Source: an uncultured Isosphaeraceae bacterium
GTDB taxonomy: Bacteria > Planctomycetota > Planctomycetia > Isosphaerales > Isosphaeraceae
Reading direction: 5' to 3'
DNA: 43,674 nt
Assembly (NCBI GenBank): GCA_945957605.1
Contig: CAMFLR010000030.1
Location: 1 to 43,674 of the forward strand
Shown here: piece after piece, positions 17,000 to 25,027 of the stretch
Numbering within the stretch: position 1 is the first letter of the stretch
Layout: each line of letters opens with the position of its first letter
Notes under the pieces: generated by a model
What the model saw: only the letters and a program-made list of their open reading frames with translations
Database searches by the model: none
Told to the model about the DNA's origin: nothing
Made by a program: the position numbers and the translations under genes

Positions 17000-17273
17000 A
17001 TCGAACTTACCGAAAACAGTCTGTCTCAATTGCTTCCCACAGTGGAATGACGTTCATCGACTGGCGGCGTTGGAAGACGAGAATCGGGTGCTGGTGGATG
17101 CGGCGATCAAAACACATGACTTTGAGCACGCTGCGATGCTCTTTGACGCACAGACGAAACTCGAGGCCGTGCACATCCCTCGCTACGAGCGTCTTTTCCG
17201 GGAACTCTTAGCATAGACAATGGCGATACTAAAGTCTGTGATTGATAAGTCAAATGCTGATTCACGTTTTCGT

Positions 17274-18188
17274 TCATAACCCGATATCCAAATTCGCATT
17301 CTTGATGCGAAAGCTAATCTTCCCAGTTGTCGTGGCGGCGTTAACTGAGTTGCCCTGTGTGTCTGTCACACCTGGGCCGGTGTCTCGTTTGTGCCTTGGA
17401 TGAATTGCCGCTTTTTTGGGGTGCACCTCGTCGAACGATGTCAGCCAGCTTCCGCCGTAGTGCGAGTGTTTGAAGGTGACGATGACCGACTGCGTCGCAG
17501 AGTCGTATTGAGCGGACTTGATTCGTAGCGAGTTCGCCGAAACCGACGTCGATCGGGCGCCGACCAGCCAGCCGATCATCCCGCCGACTGTGTGATGATC
17601 GATGTTTACCAGATTCACGGTGTAGTTGCTGACGTTTGACGCGCCTGCCGGGTCCATCGGCTTGTTGAAGGTCGCCACGAATCCCTGGTCGGTCAAAAAC
17701 TCCGAAACGACTTTCGGCGCGGCTGTCGGATCGGACGCAACCACTCTCAAGTTCAGCGGTAGCGCGTACATCATGTAGGGATTCGCTGGCGGAGGAGTGA
17801 CGGGCTTGATCTGGAGCATGACGTCGACTTCTCCCGGGTTCTGCGCTCCTGGGATGATTGGCACGTTCACCGACGCCAGGCTCTGACCATCGGCGAACGT
17901 AACCGTCTGATTGACGACGCCCACGTTCGCTCCAACTCCCAGCGAATTCGGATCGTTTGTTACCTGAACCTGAATTGAGCCGACGGTGTTTTGGCGACTC
18001 AACCAGACAGTGGCCGAACCGGCGTTTTGCGTGGCGATCTGAACGGGAAAAAGCTCCTTGGAGCTCGTAGGATTCACGAACTGAACCGGCGGACCGTCGA
18101 TGGGGGATGAACTTGGTCCTGCGGTCAGAAGTTGGCGTCCTTCGAGGTCGAACGATTGCGGCGTGAATTGGCGATTCGTGCGAGGCAT
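17274..18188 (-). CDS. Exported protein with LEPR-like N-terminal motif and Calx-beta-like domain
   Basis: The 304-residue protein opens with RQFTPQSFDLEGRQLLTA. The LEGRQLL stretch resembles the LEPR-x-LL motif found near the N-terminus of many large planctomycete surface proteins, where a normal signal peptide is lacking. Residues about 55-125 (SATVWLSRQNTVGSIQVQV, VNQTVTFADGQSLASVNVPI) follow the Calx-beta pattern. A second beta domain spans residues 155-250 (FVATFNKPMDPAGASNVSNY resembles an Ig-like SbsA-type repeat). The C-terminus is His/Lys-rich and ends without a sorting signal. A surface role is likely. The left neighbour is the insertion-sequence locus on the other strand. Confidence 0.82.
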   Translation of the reverse strand: MPRTNRQFTPQSFDLEGRQLLTAGPSSSPIDGPPVQFVNPTSSKELFPVQIATQNAGSATVWLSRQNTVGSIQVQVTNDPNSLGVGANVGVVNQTVTFADGQSLASVNVPIIPGAQNPGEVDVMLQIKPVTPPPANPYMMYALPLNLRVVASDPTAAPKVVSEFLTDQGFVATFNKPMDPAGASNVSNYTVNLVNIDHHTVGGMIGWLVGARSTSVSANSLRIKSAQYDSATQSVIVTFKHSHYGGSWLTSFDEVHPKKAAIHPRHKRDTGPGVTDTQGNSVNAATTTGKISFRIKNANLDIGL

Positions 18189-18234
18189 GGGGGGGAATCC
18201 TTTCCTGACGCAGAGGGGAGTCGCTCGCAGGCTA

Positions 18235-18429
18235 TCAGCGCTTCGGCCGCCGAATTGGCCTCACGAACACAGGAATTGGGATCAATCCGTGAGGCACGAG
18301 CCACGCCCTTGTTGATGGAAGTCCTTGAAGCGCCTGCAACAACGCTGCGACCTGCAGCCTTCCCAGGATGCCCATCGCATTCAAAAACGCGAGTGCGAGA
18401 CAAACGATGGCGGTCGTTCGCAGCATCAT
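18235..18429 (-). CDS. Possible small membrane protein
   Basis: A 64-codon minus-strand frame starts at ATG 18429 with GAAGGAG just upstream. The first 35 residues are hydrophobic (TTAIVCLALAFLNAMGILGR, then a helix ALLQALQGL) and a Pro/Val/Arg tail follows. The ribosome site and composition favour a real gene, 46 bases upstream of the LEPR-like gene on the same strand. Against it, the length is short and other frames here are open too. Function unknown. Confidence 0.42.
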   Translation of the reverse strand: MMLRTTAIVCLALAFLNAMGILGRLQVAALLQALQGLPSTRAWLVPHGLIPIPVFVRPIRRPKR

Positions 18430-18670
18430 CGACTCCTTCGTCCTCGATTGGACCGGACGAATCGTCCGCCGGCGATTTGACGCTACTTCTCAATCAATGG
18501 GAAAGCGGCTAGAGACCGTGCCTCGGTCGATGAGAGGTGGAGGGAGGCTGAGCCACACACTGTTCGCCGCCGAGTCGATTCCGTATGCTCGAAAGAGACC
18601 GAAATCGCTTTGCTTCTCGTGTTTAGCGCGAGGACGCGATCATCGCATTTGAGGGCGGGAGACGCCGGTT
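18430..18670. other. Spacer without a recognised gene
   Basis: Together with 18189-18429 this spacer is about 480 bases. Apart from the possible small membrane protein I see no gene, RNA or strong hairpin; it should contain divergent promoters for its two neighbours. Confidence 0.45.
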
Positions 18671-19402
18671 GTGGAAGCGCGATTGCTTTTGAAGGTGTTT
18701 GATAGCGTTTATCTTTTCTCGCTGACCGCCTGGGTTGGCTCGATTTTGTTCTTCTCTTTTGGCGTCGCTCCGATCATTTTCAAGGTGCTCGACCCGAGTT
18801 CGGCCGCGCGGTTCGTTCGGGCACTTTTTCCGCGATATTACGCCTGGGGTGTGATCAGCAGCGGCTTGGCATTGCCGGCGTTTCTCGCGGTGCCGCTTTC
18901 GTTTCCCGAGATGCGCGGCTACCACGTGATGGGAATTTCATTCCTCATCATCGCCGCCATCATGATCTTCATGTATTGCGGCAATTCGCTTACTCCCGCC
19001 ATCAACGCAGCGCGTGATGCAGGCCCCGAACACGAGGCACTATTCGCGAAATTGCATAAGCGATCGGTAATGCTCAACGTCGTCGCGCTGATTTTGGGGA
19101 TCGTCCTTCTCGTCCTTTTCGCGACGCGTCGGCCGCCGCAGTCGGAGGGAATTATCGAGAAGACTCCGCAAGAGCGCTATCAGTACGAAAGTGAGTTTCA
19201 GTCGACGTTTCTGGAGTCGATCGAGAAGGGGAAGAGCACGCCCAAGCCAGTTCCGCCGGGCACTCGCTTCCCGTTTGACGACGAAGCACGAAAAGAAACC
19301 GAGGAGTTTGCCAAGAAGTATCGTGCCAAGGAGGCTCGCCGGCTTGGAAAGAGTCCGGACGACCCGCTAACGCTTCCTCCGAGTCAGCCGGCAGCCAAGT
19401 AG
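18671..19402 (+). CDS. DUF4149 domain-containing membrane protein
   Basis: The 243-residue product starts at GTG 18671. Four hydrophobic segments are visible: residues about 9-34 (VYLFSLTAWVGSILFFSFGV), 57-76, 84-103 and 131-150 (LNVVALILGIVLLVLFATR). The first contains the conserved WVGS of DUF4149/TMEM205-type proteins, and the N-x-L-T-P pattern before the cytoplasmic helix also fits. A charged 90-residue tail (residues 155-243), rich in Lys, Glu and Pro, extends beyond the usual domain. Function unknown. The next gene starts 108 bases downstream on the same strand. Confidence 0.85.
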   Translation: MEARLLLKVFDSVYLFSLTAWVGSILFFSFGVAPIIFKVLDPSSAARFVRALFPRYYAWGVISSGLALPAFLAVPLSFPEMRGYHVMGISFLIIAAIMIFMYCGNSLTPAINAARDAGPEHEALFAKLHKRSVMLNVVALILGIVLLVLFATRRPPQSEGIIEKTPQERYQYESEFQSTFLESIEKGKSTPKPVPPGTRFPFDDEARKETEEFAKKYRAKEARRLGKSPDDPLTLPPSQPAAK

Positions 19403-19510
19403 TTTGCCAACTTCACCGCCTGGGTAGTTTTCGCATGTCATAATGAAGGTTGTGACTGATGGCTGGGAGGCCTGGAGTCGAATCGACGCGACCTGGAGCC
19501 GAGGCCACGC

Positions 19511-20581
19511 ATGAGCAGCAGCTTCCGCGAGTCCACACCCGAAATCCTGCACCCGTCCGACGCCCTGCTGGCGGCGCTCGCGCCCTATCGCCGCGTGGTG
19601 CTGGTGTCGCACGTCAATCCCGACCCCGATGCGCTCGCGAGTATGCTCGGCATCAAGTCGATGCTCGCCAAGCTTCAGCCAGATAAGACCGTGACGATGA
19701 CGGTCGACGGTATGATCGCTCGCGCAGAAAACCGGTCAATGGTCAGGCTGATTCCGCTGACGCTCGAACCGGTCGAGCGCGTGGTTTATGACGCGACGAC
19801 CGCCGTGGTCATGGTCGACTCGCAGCCGCACACCGGCCGACGCGCAAGCGAGGCGATTACACCCGTCGCCGTGCTCGACCACCACGAAACTGGTGGCAAT
19901 CTCGATGGCGTTGCGTTTCGCGACGTCCGTGGCGAAGTCGGCGCGACGTCGACGATCGTCGCCGAGTATTTGATGTACCAGTCGTGTTCGATCCCTCCAC
20001 GGCTGGCGACCGCTCTCTATTACGGCATCGACTCCGAGATCGCCGGTTTCCCGCGCGAGGCTGGACCCGACGACGACGAGGCACTCGTCAAACTGTTCCC
20101 AATCGCCGACAAGGATTTGCTCGCCGAAATCCGTAACCCCAAGCTGCCACAGGATTATTTCGCGACGGTACAGCACGCGCTTGCCAACGCGTTTCTCTAT
20201 GGCGATGTCGTCGTCGCTCGCCTGGGAACCGTCACCCAGCCCGATATCATCGCCGAGATGGCCGACTTCTTCATCCGGTTCGACCAGGTGAACTGGGCCC
20301 TCACGATCGGGTCGTTCGAGAACCTACTCAAGCTGTCGATCCGTTCGAGCGAACTTGGGGCTCACTCGGGCGAGTTGTTGCGAGCGGTGGTCGATGGCTA
20401 CGGCATGGCGGGTGGGCACGATCGCCGCGCCGGCGGTGCCATCCCGATGACCGACCTCAGCGAAGAGGAGATCGACAAGGTCCTGGCCGTCATCCGCAAA
20501 CGCCTCCTCGAAGGGCTTAAAAAGGCCGATTGTGAAGGACGAAGGCTGCTGGTCGCCAGTCCGGAGATTGCCGCCCCTTGA
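19511..20581 (+). CDS. DHH family phosphoesterase (NrnA/RecJ-like)
   Basis: The 356-residue protein contains the DHH motifs: VLVSHVNPDPDALASMLG near residue 30, VVMVDSQPH near 97, VLDHHETGG near 118 (the DHH itself) and YGIDSEIAGF near 177. The C-terminal DHHA1 domain ends in GGHDRRAGGAIP near 300, the substrate-binding GGH motif. Related enzymes of this size degrade short RNA oligonucleotides, pAp or cyclic dinucleotides with manganese; which one applies here cannot be told from sequence. ATG 19511 is the clear start. It is followed in the same direction by lipB-like and lipA. Confidence 0.9.
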   Translation: MSSSFRESTPEILHPSDALLAALAPYRRVVLVSHVNPDPDALASMLGIKSMLAKLQPDKTVTMTVDGMIARAENRSMVRLIPLTLEPVERVVYDATTAVVMVDSQPHTGRRASEAITPVAVLDHHETGGNLDGVAFRDVRGEVGATSTIVAEYLMYQSCSIPPRLATALYYGIDSEIAGFPREAGPDDDEALVKLFPIADKDLLAEIRNPKLPQDYFATVQHALANAFLYGDVVVARLGTVTQPDIIAEMADFFIRFDQVNWALTIGSFENLLKLSIRSSELGAHSGELLRAVVDGYGMAGGHDRRAGGAIPMTDLSEEEIDKVLAVIRKRLLEGLKKADCEGRRLLVASPEIAAP

Positions 20582-20672
20582 TATGATGAGTCGAGGAACT
20601 GCCGTCGCGCTGTCATCGTCCAAAGGTTCGACCTTGCTCGATTTCGAGGGTCGATCGTAGACTGATTCAGGC

Positions 20673-21485
20673 GTGAAACAGGGTGGACACTGGGACACGG
20701 CACTGCGCGGGACTCGACGAGTGGATCATCCGGAACGACCGGCCTCAAAGATTGCCCCAGCTTCCCCGTCGCTCGAAGTGTATCTTCTCGGTCTCGTCGA
20801 GTTCGACGACGTCAGCCGCCTTCAACGTCGCCTGGTCTACGACCTGGGCGAACGTCCCGGCGCGGCGCTCATTCTCTGCGAGCATCCTCCCACGATCACC
20901 GTGGGCCGATCGGGTAGCCGCGCCCATATCGCCCTCGACGACAGCGAGTTACGCTCGCTTGCCGTACCCGTGCGATGGGTCAATCGCGGCGGCGGTTGCC
21001 AGTTACACATCCCCGGCCAGCTCAACGCGTATCTCGCGCTTTCGCTGCAAACGTTTGGCCTGAACGTGAAGCAGTACGTCGATCGTCTCCATCAGGTGAT
21101 GCTCGGCGTCTTGCCCGAGTTCGACCTGACGGGTTCAACCCACGCCGACGAGCCTGGCGTTTTCCTGGGACCTGGGCGGGTGGGGACAGTCGGCGTGGCC
21201 GTGGGGCGGTGGATTGCCTATCATGGATTCACGCTGAATGTGGGCACGTTCCTCGAACCGTTCCGCCTGATTGACGAGCCTCCCAAAATTGCGGGTGGGC
21301 AGGCGGTGCGGCCGACGTCGATGGAAGCCTGGCGGCAGCGGCCGACGCCCATGTCCAAGGTGCGCGAGGCCGTGATCCGGCACGTCGAGTCGAACTTCGG
21401 ACTCGAGCGCAACCACGTTTACACGGCTCATCCCCTGATTCGCCGGAAGGTCCGCGCTGATGTCTTCGCTCCCAGTTATCAATGA
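20673..21485 (+). CDS. LipB-like octanoyltransferase homologue lacking catalytic Lys/Cys
   Basis: LipB moves octanoyl from ACP to lipoyl domains. This 270-residue protein has the biotin/lipoyl ligase fold of LipB: ILCEHPPTITVGRSG near residue 67, NRGGGCQLHIPGQLNAY (104-120, corresponding to RGG..TYHGPGQ) and GRWIAYHGFTLNVG (178-191). The two catalytic residues are missing. The lysine of the usual GRKIAxIG motif is Val170 (PGRVGTVGVAVG), and the PCG cysteine after the FxxI segment is absent (FRLIDEPPKIAGGQAV, residues 197-212). Cys109 sits where most LipB have a threonine. The gene overlaps lipA by 26 bases, so it is retained in a lipoate operon. It could be a scaffold or an altered transferase. 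Start GTG 20673 is tentative. Confidence 0.82.
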   Translation: MKQGGHWDTALRGTRRVDHPERPASKIAPASPSLEVYLLGLVEFDDVSRLQRRLVYDLGERPGAALILCEHPPTITVGRSGSRAHIALDDSELRSLAVPVRWVNRGGGCQLHIPGQLNAYLALSLQTFGLNVKQYVDRLHQVMLGVLPEFDLTGSTHADEPGVFLGPGRVGTVGVAVGRWIAYHGFTLNVGTFLEPFRLIDEPPKIAGGQAVRPTSMEAWRQRPTPMSKVREAVIRHVESNFGLERNHVYTAHPLIRRKVRADVFAPSYQ

Positions 21486-22386
21486 CGCCGCTCCCTCCGG
21501 CTTGCCGATTCTCAGCCCCGACGAGGTAACGCCTCGCAAACGGCTGCCCGAGTGGCTTCGTCGCCAGATTCCCGCGACTGGCGGGATCGGTTTCACCAAA
21601 TCGCTCGTCGAAGACCTTGGTCTCGAAACGATTTGCGAGTCGGGTAAGTGCCCGAACCGGTCGGAGTGCTGGACCAGACGCACCGCGACGTTCATGATCC
21701 TGGGCGAAACCTGCACGCGCCCTTGCGGCTTCTGTTCGGTGAAGCGAGGCAAGCCGGAAGAGGTGGCGATTGACGAGCCCGAACGGCTCGCTGAAGCCTG
21801 TGCACGTCTGGGCCTGAAGCATGTGGTTATCACGTCCGTGACGCGTGACGACCTGCCCGATGGCGGTGCCGACCACTTCCGCCGCAGTATTCTGGCAGTC
21901 CGCGAGCGTACCGGCGCGACGATCGAAGTCCTGACGCCGGACTTCGAAGGCGACACGGCGGCGATCGACACGGTGCTTTCGGCCAGGCCGGAAGTCTTTA
22001 ATCACAATATGGAGACGGTCGCGCGGTTGCAGCAGTTCGTCCGCCGCAAGAGCCAGTATCGGATCAGCCTGGGAGTGCTCGACCACGCCAAACGTGCGGG
22101 CAACGGTGTGCTGACCAAGAGCGGCCTGATGCTCGGCCTTGGCGAAACGACTGAAGAGATCATCGACACGATGGCCGACCTGCGCGAGGTCGGTTGCGAT
22201 TTCCTCACGCTCGGCCAGTATTTGCAACCGACGCTACGGCATCTCGCCGTCGTGCGTTACTTGCCGCCGGCTGAGTTCGATGAACTCGGTGAGATCGCCC
22301 GCAAACTTGGGTTCAAAGAAGTTGCGAGCGGACCGTTCGTGCGGTCGAGCTATCATGCGGATGAAATGGCAGCGCACGCGAGTTAG
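21460..22386 (+). CDS. lipA: Lipoyl synthase (LipA)
   Basis: LipA is a radical-SAM enzyme that inserts two sulfurs into protein-bound octanoyl chains. The 308-residue protein has the auxiliary-cluster cysteines (ICESGKCPNRSECW, Cys59, 64, 70), the SAM-cluster motif CTRPCGFCSV (Cys85, 89, 92), TSVTRDDLPDGGADHF near 125 and VFNHNMETV near 178. The C-terminal RSSYHADE carries the arginine and serine that bind the auxiliary cluster. Everything needed for activity is present. The start overlaps the end of the LipB-like gene, indicating translational coupling. Confidence 0.96.
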   Translation: MSSLPVINDAAPSGLPILSPDEVTPRKRLPEWLRRQIPATGGIGFTKSLVEDLGLETICESGKCPNRSECWTRRTATFMILGETCTRPCGFCSVKRGKPEEVAIDEPERLAEACARLGLKHVVITSVTRDDLPDGGADHFRRSILAVRERTGATIEVLTPDFEGDTAAIDTVLSARPEVFNHNMETVARLQQFVRRKSQYRISLGVLDHAKRAGNGVLTKSGLMLGLGETTEEIIDTMADLREVGCDFLTLGQYLQPTLRHLAVVRYLPPAEFDELGEIARKLGFKEVASGPFVRSSYHADEMAAHAS

Positions 22387-22418
22387 CGGAGTACGTGAGA
22401 GATTGCGGAGGTGAACCT

Positions 22419-22874
22419 TTGCGAATCCCACGAATAACAACGCGATGGTTGATGGTTGCGGTCGTCGCCGCGGCGATGGCGACGGTTGCCGGCGTTCACA
22501 TCAGAAATGGAATGCGCTTCCAGGCTGCGCTTGCGCGGTTTGACGCATATGTCGATCGGTACTACGGAGGGAAACTCGACACGAGTGTGTCTGGCGTGGT
22601 TGAGGAGTCGCGCATTCTCATGGAAACGGAATGCGAATGTAGGCCGACGCGCTGGGGGAAAATCAGCGCACTCACAGCCCACATTGCTCGCTCGAAGCAT
22701 TTTATTGAAGAAGATGAGTATGAAGATGCGCATAGTATGCACAGAGATAGGATCGTCGTTCAACCTGATGCGCGGTTGATGCTCGAGCAAAGCGAACGGG
22801 AGTTGGCTGCGTTTACAGGAGCAAAAAGTTCGACCGTCCCGGCCATTCCTACGGGGACGCAAGTCGGAAAGTAA
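22419..22874 (+). CDS. Membrane-anchored protein, paralogue 1 of a local pair
   Basis: Translation probably starts at TTG 22419, with GGAGGTGA at 22407-22414; the paralogue at 23752 starts at the same codon in the same context. The 151-residue product has an anchor (RWLMVAVVAAAMATVAGVHI) and then a soluble helical part with ILMETECECRPTRWGK and DARLMLEQSERELAAF. The N-terminal 40 residues are nearly identical to the paralogue, including at the DNA level. The C-terminus is shorter. Planctomycetes encode many proteins with this anchor pattern; no function is known. Confidence 0.78.
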   Translation: MRIPRITTRWLMVAVVAAAMATVAGVHIRNGMRFQAALARFDAYVDRYYGGKLDTSVSGVVEESRILMETECECRPTRWGKISALTAHIARSKHFIEEDEYEDAHSMHRDRIVVQPDARLMLEQSERELAAFTGAKSSTVPAIPTGTQVGK

Positions 22875-23043
22875 TTGGATGCTCCACCTGGACGGCGAAG
22901 CCGCAAGAGTCGTTGATTCGCCACGAACAAAAGTAATCTGCTGACGGGAAGACCAGAAGGTACTGTTGGCGAGGCATCGGCACCCGCGCCAGAACGACGC
23001 ATTCCTCCGCACCTTGTTTCGCCTTGAGCGGCGACAGTTTACG

Positions 23044-23637
23044 ATGTTCCAGATGAACGCCTTTCTCCGCTCTACCGAAATCATTGACTGGGAAAAGCCG
23101 GAGGTCCTTCGGCTGGCGAAGTCGCTCGCCACTGGCAGCGGCGACGAATTGGTTGTCGCTAGGCAGTGCTTTGAGTGGGTAAGAGACAACATCAAGCACA
23201 GTTGCGACTATCGACTGAATCCAGTCACCTGCACTGCATCCGAAGTCCTTGCGGAGGGCACAGGCTTCTGCTATGCCAAGAGCCATCTCCTGGCCGCTCT
23301 TCTTAGAGCTAATTCGATTCCCGCAGGATTGTGCTACCAACGATTAAGCTTGGATGACCATGGCGACAAGTTTTGCCTGCATGGTCTAAATGCCGCGTTC
23401 CTGCGAGACTTCGGATGGCATCGCCTCGATCCGCGTGGCAATAAGCCTGGAGTTGATGCACAGTTCGTTCCGCCGCAGGAGCAATTGGCATTTCCAATTC
23501 GGCTCAAGGGGGAGATGAACTTGCCCGAAGTGTGGCCCGAGCCGTTGAATATCGTCGTCCAGGCGCTAAGAAGCCATCGCACATTCGACTCGTTAGCGCA
23601 ACACCTTCCGGATGTCCCATTGATTGGATTGGGCTAG
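23044..23637 (+). CDS. Transglutaminase-like (cysteine protease fold) protein
   Basis: From ATG 23044 (or 23053) the product is 197 residues without a signal peptide. The catalytic triad of the transglutaminase-like fold is in place: Cys76 in EGTGFCYAKSHLLAALLRA, His113 in LHGLNAAFL and Asp129 in WHRLDPRG. Such proteins act as peptidases, amidases or crosslinking enzymes; the substrate is not predictable. The frame is open to 22966 but the extra residues look non-coding. It sits between two paralogous anchor genes, all on one strand, with spacers of about 169 and 114 bases, so a shared operon is possible but not certain. Confidence 0.85.
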   Translation: MFQMNAFLRSTEIIDWEKPEVLRLAKSLATGSGDELVVARQCFEWVRDNIKHSCDYRLNPVTCTASEVLAEGTGFCYAKSHLLAALLRANSIPAGLCYQRLSLDDHGDKFCLHGLNAAFLRDFGWHRLDPRGNKPGVDAQFVPPQEQLAFPIRLKGEMNLPEVWPEPLNIVVQALRSHRTFDSLAQHLPDVPLIGLG

Positions 23638-23751
23638 TTACAGCGAGCGACTTGCGAGGTACTTCGACAAGCGCCGCGGGCATTCATCGATCCAAGTCCT
23701 CCTCTCAATTGTAGAGTTATAGATCCGGTGTCGTGACCGTGGAGGTGTACT

Positions 23752-24348
23752 TTGCGAATCCCACGAATGACAACGCGGTGGTTGTTGGTTACGGTCGTCG
23801 CCGCGGCGATGGTGACGATTGCCGGCGTACACATCAGAAACGGAATGCGCTTCCAGGCGGCACTCGCTCGATATCAGGAGTATCTCGCCATTTATGAGGA
23901 AGGAAAGACCGGAACCAGCGTCGCCGGTCTGGTTGATGAGTCGCACATTCTCATGGAAACGGAAATTGAATGCAAACCGACTCGGTGGGGCAAGAGTAAC
24001 GCGATGAAGACGCACATCGAACGCGCAAAACACTTCGTCAAAGAGGACGAGTATTCGTACACGCACATGTGCGGTAAAGGACACAACTTCGAATGGATCA
24101 ATGAAATGATCGATGCGCGGCTGATGCTCGAGCAAAGCCAGCGCGAACTCGACGAGTTCCTGGGAACACCGGGCGAAAATGCCCCGAAGGGGCGAGCGAA
24201 GTCACGCCAAGAAAGAATCGACGAGTTTCTCAATCCCACGCAGATCACTTTGTCGGACATGCCCACCGAAACCACGCCGGGTTCCGAGCCGAAAGTCGTA
24301 GCAGCGCCGGGCATGGAACCAGTCGTCATACCGCCGCCGATTCGATGA
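23752..24348 (+). CDS. Membrane-anchored protein, paralogue 2 of a local pair
   Basis: Start TTG 23752 follows GGAGGTG at 23741-23747. The 198-residue product shares the anchor (RWLLVTVVAAAMVTIAGVHI) and the GMRFQAALARY, ILMETEIECKPTRWGK and DARLMLEQSQRELDEF blocks with paralogue 1, and adds a Pro/Glu/Arg tail of about 60 residues. The DNA of the first 120 bases is close to identical with that of paralogue 1, indicating a fairly recent duplication or gene conversion. Function unknown. Confidence 0.8.
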   Translation: MRIPRMTTRWLLVTVVAAAMVTIAGVHIRNGMRFQAALARYQEYLAIYEEGKTGTSVAGLVDESHILMETEIECKPTRWGKSNAMKTHIERAKHFVKEDEYSYTHMCGKGHNFEWINEMIDARLMLEQSQRELDEFLGTPGENAPKGRAKSRQERIDEFLNPTQITLSDMPTETTPGSEPKVVAAPGMEPVVIPPPIR

Positions 24349-24394
24349 ATTCATACCGGAGAGTTGTTTGGTTTAGTTGCAGATTCAACGCGTC

Positions 24395-24862
24395 TTAAGG
24401 CCGCCTCGCCTCCGTGGGATTCTCTTTCAAAGTCCGGTCAGCCACCTTTGCGGAAGTGATCGTCAGCAGTCCATCCTTCACGAAATAGCCAAGCCCGAGC
24501 GGCTTCAATGAGCGTTCGAGCTGATCCTTGAGCGAAATGCGATCGGGCGAGGCGTCGACCGGGATTTGAAGGTCAACGACGCCGGCTTCCTGCAAGCCCG
24601 CTGGATCAACGTAAATCGGCACGTTCGTCAATAATTGGCCGAATGCAGTCGTCCTGATGGTTTTAATGAAGTCACCGAAAGGCATTTTGCCAGACGTCGG
24701 CAACTGAACTCCGTAGCTCAAACCGGCGAGCACATCCCTGGTCGCCTTCGGCAGGCTGTAGTAACTCCAGATCGGCATCACGACGTAGTACATGAGAACC
24801 GCCGCAACGGCGATCACGATCATCGTCCAGCGCACGCTCAGCCGCAAACGAGGGAATTTCAT
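24395..24862 (-). CDS. Membrane-anchored protein with STN-like domain
   Basis: The 155-residue product starts at ATG 24862 with a short basic head and an anchor (MIVIAVAAVLMYYVVMPIW). The second half follows the STN/secretin short-domain pattern: VPIYVDPAGLQEAGVVDLQI, ISLKDQLERSLKPLGLGYFV and KDGLLTITSA. In secretins and TonB receptors such domains bind partner proteins or signals; here there is no barrel or secretin part. It lies convergent to paralogue 2. Function unknown. Confidence 0.78.
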   Translation of the reverse strand: MKFPRLRLSVRWTMIVIAVAAVLMYYVVMPIWSYYSLPKATRDVLAGLSYGVQLPTSGKMPFGDFIKTIRTTAFGQLLTNVPIYVDPAGLQEAGVVDLQIPVDASPDRISLKDQLERSLKPLGLGYFVKDGLLTITSAKVADRTLKENPTEARRP

Positions 24863-24946
24863 GTTACGAGCCTCAATCGCCTTACCCGATTCGACAAGTT
24901 GAAGTGCTTTTTAGACTGACGAGCGTGGTTGGCAGTTCCCCAAACG

Positions 24947-24987
24947 AAAAAGGGCACCGTCTCTTCGTTATTGAAGAAACGATGCCC
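24947..24987 (-). terminator. Rho-independent terminator of the CxxCH/TPR gene
   Basis: On the minus strand a hairpin with a few mismatches (arms about 24952-24967 and 24972-24987, loop TTAT-like) is followed by five T residues at 24951-24947. It lies 40 bases beyond the stop of the gene at 25028-26569. Confidence 0.7.
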
Positions 24988-25027
24988 GTGAGCGCGTCCG
25001 CGTCGTTCTAGCCGGCTGGGAATATCG

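Larger units (their letters stand above)
15723..17216 (+). pseudogene. Zinc-ribbon/UVR-like protein gene, broken by a frameshift and an insertion sequence
   Basis: Translation would start at TTG 15723 behind AGGAGG (15711-15716) and give VKNASPEVCPRCGNAQLARII. The frame then fails: continuing the protein needs a one-base shift in the T run near 15785, after which WHYLGIDDQDRADIGAGSAR and NHRYFSSADPAIVVGNFFMK can be read. At 15921 the insertion sequence cuts in. Removing it and one copy of the 5-bp duplication restores the same frame exactly: KESNLPKTVCLNCFPQWNDV and a charged helical tail (THDFEHAAMLFDAQTKLEA) to TAG 17214-17216. The two CxxC pairs (CPRC, CLNC) suggest a zinc ribbon, and the tail resembles a UVR motif. 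About 145 residues when intact. Function unknown. Confidence 0.8.
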
